From Clostridiales bacterium (GTDB lineage Bacteria; Bacillota; Clostridia; Christensenellales; Aristaeellaceae), in the NCBI GenBank assembly GCA_012517815.1, contig JAAYUF010000033.1, positions 1 through 44,540 of the forward strand: 44,540 bases of DNA, given 5' to 3'. The notes beneath the pieces are model-generated. The model searched no databases. It saw only the letters and a list, made by a program, of their open reading frames with translations, and was not told where the DNA came from. Each line of letters begins with the position of its first letter. The first letter of the stretch is position 1. The translations under genes and the position numbers were made by a program. Positions 41,737 to 44,540 of this stretch are shown one piece after another.

Positions 41737-42102
41737 GCTCAAAGCGCCCCGGACAACGGAACGGTAGCCCGCGACCCTCGCACGGCGGTCCGGCATCCTG
41801 CAGCGGCCGTTTTTTTACGCATCGTTTTTCTGGTATCCGGCTGCCCGGTAAAACCGTTTCGGAAATGCGGGCCTGATTCTTGGCGACTGCCGATTCCCTT
41901 GGGCAGGAATCCAGAATGGTCAAACCGAATAGTATCTGTCGGGCATGCTGTGGTAAACGCCATAATCCCATGGCTGCCGATACTTTAAGGAAAAGACCGT
42001 TTTCTCCCATTACATGCGGCTGTCGCAAGCCCTCCTGCACAGGCGTGCCGCACCGGCCGGCACGCCTGCGGACAACCAACCGGAAGCAAAGGAGTGAATC
42101 CC
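41737..42102. other. Intergenic region between the GntR gene and gpmA
   Basis: No supported gene was found. It holds a likely terminator (41782-41816), a 42-base imperfect hairpin (41876-41917) whose outer arms ATTCTTGG and CCAGAAT enclose CTGCC and GGCAG, and a perfect 11-base hairpin (42040-42050 and 42058-42068) 35 bases before the gpmA start. The last may affect gpmA mRNA. Confidence 0.5.
41782..41816 (+). terminator. Terminator after the GntR gene
   Basis: ACGGC (41782-41786) pairs with GCCGT (41806-41810), with a partly structured inner loop. A run of seven T bases ends the site at 41816. The stem is short but the T-run is strong. Confidence 0.55.
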
Positions 42103-42849
42103 GTGAAGCTGGTGTTGTTGCGACACGGCGAAAGCGAATGGAATCTGGAAAACCGTTTTACCGGCTGGACGGACGTGGGCCTTTCCGACAACGGCCGGCT
42201 GGAAGCTGCGCAGGCGGGACGGCTGATGCGGGATGCCGGGTTGGATTTTGACTGCTGCTTTACCTCCTACCTGAAACGCGCCATCCACACGCTGAACCTC
42301 GCCTTGGAAGCGATGGATCGGGAGTGGCTGCCGGTTGAAAAGAGCTGGCGGCTCAACGAGCGGCATTACGGCGCGCTGCAGGGGCTAAACAAAGCGGAAA
42401 CCGCCGCGCGTTTCGGCGAGGAACAGGTGCTGATCTGGCGCCGCTCTTTCGACGTGTCCCCGCCTCCGCTGGACGCGGCCGACGAACGCAACCCGGCGGG
42501 GCTGCCGGCGTATCGGGGCGTGCCGGCTGCCGAGTTGCCGCTTTCGGAAAGCCTGAAGGATACGATCGACCGCGTGCTGCCCTATTTCCGCGACACAATC
42601 TGGCCGCAGCTGACGGTCGGCCGCCGCGTGCTGATCGCCGCGCACGGCAATTCCCTGCGCGCGCTGGTGATGTATCTGGAAAAGCTCACTCCGGAAGCCA
42701 TTATGCAACTGAACCTGCCTACCGGCATCCCCCGGGAGTACGAACTGGGCGAGGACGGCGCCGTGCTTTCCGCCCGCTACCTGGGCGACGCGGACGCCAT
42801 CGCGCTGAAGATGCAGCAGGTAGCCGCGCAGGGTAAAGCCAAGGGATAA
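42103..42849 (+). CDS. gpmA: 2,3-bisphosphoglycerate-dependent phosphoglycerate mutase
   Basis: This 248-residue glycolytic enzyme interconverts 3- and 2-phosphoglycerate. [10 protein letters not shown] holds the catalytic histidine, followed by [34 protein letters not shown] with the acid/base Glu, and the second histidine in [16 protein letters not shown]. The GTG at 42103 is preferred over one nine bases upstream because AAGGAG then has normal spacing and the protein starts MKLVLLRHG. It lies alone after a structured intergenic region. Confidence 0.95.
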   Translation: MKLVLLRHGESEWNLENRFTGWTDVGLSDNGRLEAAQAGRLMRDAGLDFDCCFTSYLKRAIHTLNLALEAMDREWLPVEKSWRLNERHYGALQGLNKAETAARFGEEQVLIWRRSFDVSPPPLDAADERNPAGLPAYRGVPAAELPLSESLKDTIDRVLPYFRDTIWPQLTVGRRVLIAAHGNSLRALVMYLEKLTPEAIMQLNLPTGIPREYELGEDGAVLSARYLGDADAIALKMQQVAAQGKAKG

Positions 42850-42941
42850 CGCGGCGCAAGAACACGGCGCCATTTGCGCGAAAAAGTCCGGATCACGCAA
42901 GGTAACGATCAATTATCGACAGACAGGAGCGTGCAGGCCCC

Positions 42942-43730
42942 ATGAATATGCTCTGGACAATCGCCGTCGGTTTGGCGATCCCGCTGGTTGGAACCACCCT
43001 GGGCGCGGCGATGGTCTTCTTCATGAAACGGGAAATGGGCACCAATCTACAAAAAGTGCTGCTTGGCTTCGCCTCCGGCGTGATGATCGCCGCCTCCGTC
43101 TGGTCGCTGCTGATCCCGGCGATTGAAATGGCGGAAAAAGCCGGCGCCATCCCATGGATACCCGCCACGGTCGGCTTTCTGGGGGGAATCGCGTTTCTGC
43201 TGGCATTGGATATGCTGATCCCCCACCTCCACCTGAACACCAACCAGCCGGAAGGGTTGCACGCCAAGGTGCGCAAATCCTTCATGCTGGTGTTCGCGGT
43301 CACGCTGCACAACCTGCCCGAGGGCATGGCGGTAGGGGTGGTGTTTGCGGGCGTGCTGAGCGGCAACGCAGCCGTGACGGTCGCGGGTGCGTTTGCGCTG
43401 GCCATCGGCATCGCCATCCAGAATTTTCCCGAGGGCGCCATCATCTCCATGCCGCTGGTAAGCGCGGGCATGAGCCGGCGTAAGGCCTTTACCGCTGGCT
43501 TCCTGTCGGGCGTGGTGGAGCCGGTCGGCGCGGTGCTCACCATCCTGCTCACTTCTGCGATCGCTTCCGCGCTGCCCTTCGTGCTTTCCTTCGCGGCGGG
43601 CGCGATGATCTATGTGGTGGTGGAGGAACTGATCCCCGAAGCGCAGCAGGAACCGCACAGCAACATCGGCACCATCGGCACGGCGCTTGGGTTTGCCGTC
43701 ATGATGCTATTGGACGTGGCGCTGGGGTAA
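42942..43730 (+). CDS. ZIP-family metal transporter (GufA/ZupT type)
   Basis: This 262-residue membrane protein has eight predicted helices and probably imports zinc or other divalent metals. The metal-site motifs are HNLPEGMAVGV (H123, E127) and QNFPEGAII (E164), and the histidines in LIPHLHLN (94-97) form a cytoplasmic loop. A weak AGGAG lies about 14 bases before the first ATG; a second ATG at 42948 is possible. It may be cotranscribed with gpmA, 92 bases upstream. Confidence 0.9.
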   Translation: MNMLWTIAVGLAIPLVGTTLGAAMVFFMKREMGTNLQKVLLGFASGVMIAASVWSLLIPAIEMAEKAGAIPWIPATVGFLGGIAFLLALDMLIPHLHLNTNQPEGLHAKVRKSFMLVFAVTLHNLPEGMAVGVVFAGVLSGNAAVTVAGAFALAIGIAIQNFPEGAIISMPLVSAGMSRRKAFTAGFLSGVVEPVGAVLTILLTSAIASALPFVLSFAAGAMIYVVVEELIPEAQQEPHSNIGTIGTALGFAVMMLLDVALG

Positions 43731-44180
43731 GCGGCTTGGCTTTTCGGCAGACAAGGGTTTCACCCTTGACCCCATTCCTTTGCGGCGGGGGTTTACAGGC
43801 AGTCTGAACGGTCCGTCCCGCGATTCTTCGCCGGGACGGACCGTTTGACGTTGAAGCGCTATGCGATCCTCTTCGGTTGCGCCGGAGGGCTGTTCTGCCC
43901 TGGCATTATTTGAAAACACAGATTGCCGCGGGCGCAAGGGGCCTTCCGTCCGTTTCGGCCAAGAAAATGCCCGGCCTGCGAAGGGCAGGGCGATAAACGA
44001 AGGAACCATGGCGGTTGACCGCTCCCGCGGCCTCCGGGGGCATGCGCCCGTTCGTCCAGAATAGCTGAAGCCGTTGATTGGAATCCGCGGGTGATCCCCG
44101 CGTCATCGCGGTCTGCGCGGACGGACCACGCGCGTCGCATGGCGACGCAGTCCCGCCCGCGCTTCCCTCGTAACGAAGGC
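43731..44180. other. Intergenic region between the ZIP gene and the ROK gene
   Basis: These genes converge here. Apart from the terminator at 43807-43845 I found no supported gene or RNA. The open frames across it on both strands are GC-driven. A small GC hairpin near 44090-44106 may help end the ROK transcript. Confidence 0.4.
43807..43848 (+). terminator. Terminator after the ZIP gene
   Basis: A perfect 14-base stem (43807-43820 and 43832-43845) closes an 11-base loop; the second arm ends in TT and one more T follows. It may act in both directions because the genes converge. Confidence 0.65.
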
Positions 44181-44540
44181 TCACCCTTGTTCCGACGCGC
44201 GTTTTGCCAGCGCCAGCGCGGCGTAATCGCCGATGTGATCGCCCAGCGCCGCGGGCAGAATGCGCACCCCTGCCGCGGCACGGGGCAGCGCCTCCCGCAG
44301 AAGCGCGCGACGCATGGAGGGTTCCAGCAGGTCGCCGGCGCGCGCGTAGATGGAGCCCAACACGATGCACGCCGGGTTGAGCAGATCGACGATCAACGCC
44401 AGGCCGCGTCCCAGCGCCTCGCCGCACAGTTCAAACACCTCGAAGGCCGCCCGGTCGCCACGGCGCGCCGTTTCCGCCACGGTTTTCACATCGATGGCGC
44501 CGTCGTTCCAGTAAGCGGGAGTCTCGCCGTTTTGCCGGTA
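44181..44540 (-). CDS. ROK-family sugar kinase or regulator, C-terminal part
   Basis: The reading frame enters from beyond the window end, so only about 119 C-terminal residues are seen. GEALGRGLALIVDLLNPACIVLGSIYARAGDLLEPSMRRAL followed by LGDHIGDYAALALA is the usual ROK C-terminus. The DNA-binding or catalytic N-terminal half lies outside. An N-acetylglucosamine or glucose kinase would fit metabolically with chitobiose breakdown, but a NagC/XylR-type regulator cannot be excluded. The GTG at 44489 is internal, since the frame is open to the window edge. Confidence 0.8.
   Translation of the reverse strand, partial: YRQNGETPAYWNDGAIDVKTVAETARRGDRAAFEVFELCGEALGRGLALIVDLLNPACIVLGSIYARAGDLLEPSMRRALLREALPRAAAGVRILPAALGDHIGDYAALALAKRASEQG

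Noticed and set aside
1-44540. tRNA, rRNA, CRISPR arrays, insertion sequences, phage or toxin-antitoxin genes
   Set aside because: I looked for characteristic folds, regular repeats, transposase motifs and small paired genes on both strands and found none.

Overview
The window is GC-rich bacterial chromosome, densely coding, with strong GGAGG-type ribosome binding sites, ATGA-type gene overlaps and frequent GTG/TTG starts. YesM/YesN regulators, LplB/YtcP-like sugar permeases, a TRAP transporter and a FadR-type GntR regulator suggest a Bacillota relative, probably an uncultured gut or anaerobic Clostridia lineage. All four substrate-binding proteins have plain Ala-x-Ala signal peptides and no lipobox, which is unusual for a typical monoderm Firmicute. 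I saw no rRNA, tRNA, CRISPR array, insertion sequence or phage gene.

Region 1 (about 129-10912, plus strand) is a pyrimidine catabolic and transport operon. It encodes a class III aminotransferase (PydD-like), an iron alcohol dehydrogenase (PydE-like), a NitT/TauT-type ABC importer (ATPase, two permeases, NMT1-type binding protein), dihydropyrimidinase, a PreA-type dihydropyrimidine dehydrogenase and a beta-ureidopropionase-like amidohydrolase. Together these could take uracil or thymine to beta-alanine or its methyl homologue, then to the semialdehyde and a 3-hydroxyacid. It starts from a perfect consensus promoter followed by a terminator-like leader hairpin. Two proteins have unusual architecture. 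The binding protein is circularly permuted relative to its family. The PreA protein carries an N-terminal PreT/DPD-like cysteine domain, while no FAD/NAD(P)H subunit is encoded here.

Region 2 (11188-17216, minus strand) holds an OmpR-type response regulator, a kinase with a very short external loop, and a MacB-like ABC efflux system with two different adaptor proteins. Tandem repeats in front of the efflux genes look like the regulator's binding site. A lone NimA-like flavin-binding protein follows (17573-18046).

Region 3 (18441-35853) is a carbohydrate locus. Minus-strand genes for GH1, GH13 and GH36 glycosidases are divergent from a plus-strand ABC sugar importer, an N,N'-diacetylchitobiose phosphorylase-like GH94 enzyme and a phosphohexomutase. 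These last two are suited to phosphorolytic chitobiose use. A YesM kinase, a solitary binding protein and a YesN regulator follow.

Region 4 (36072-41816) has shikimate kinase, then a TRAP transporter plus HpcH/HpaI aldolase operon, divergent from a FadR-type GntR gene. Motif copies in the intergenic region overlap both promoters. Region 5 (42103-44540) has phosphoglycerate mutase, a ZIP metal transporter and the 3' part of a ROK-family gene running off the window.
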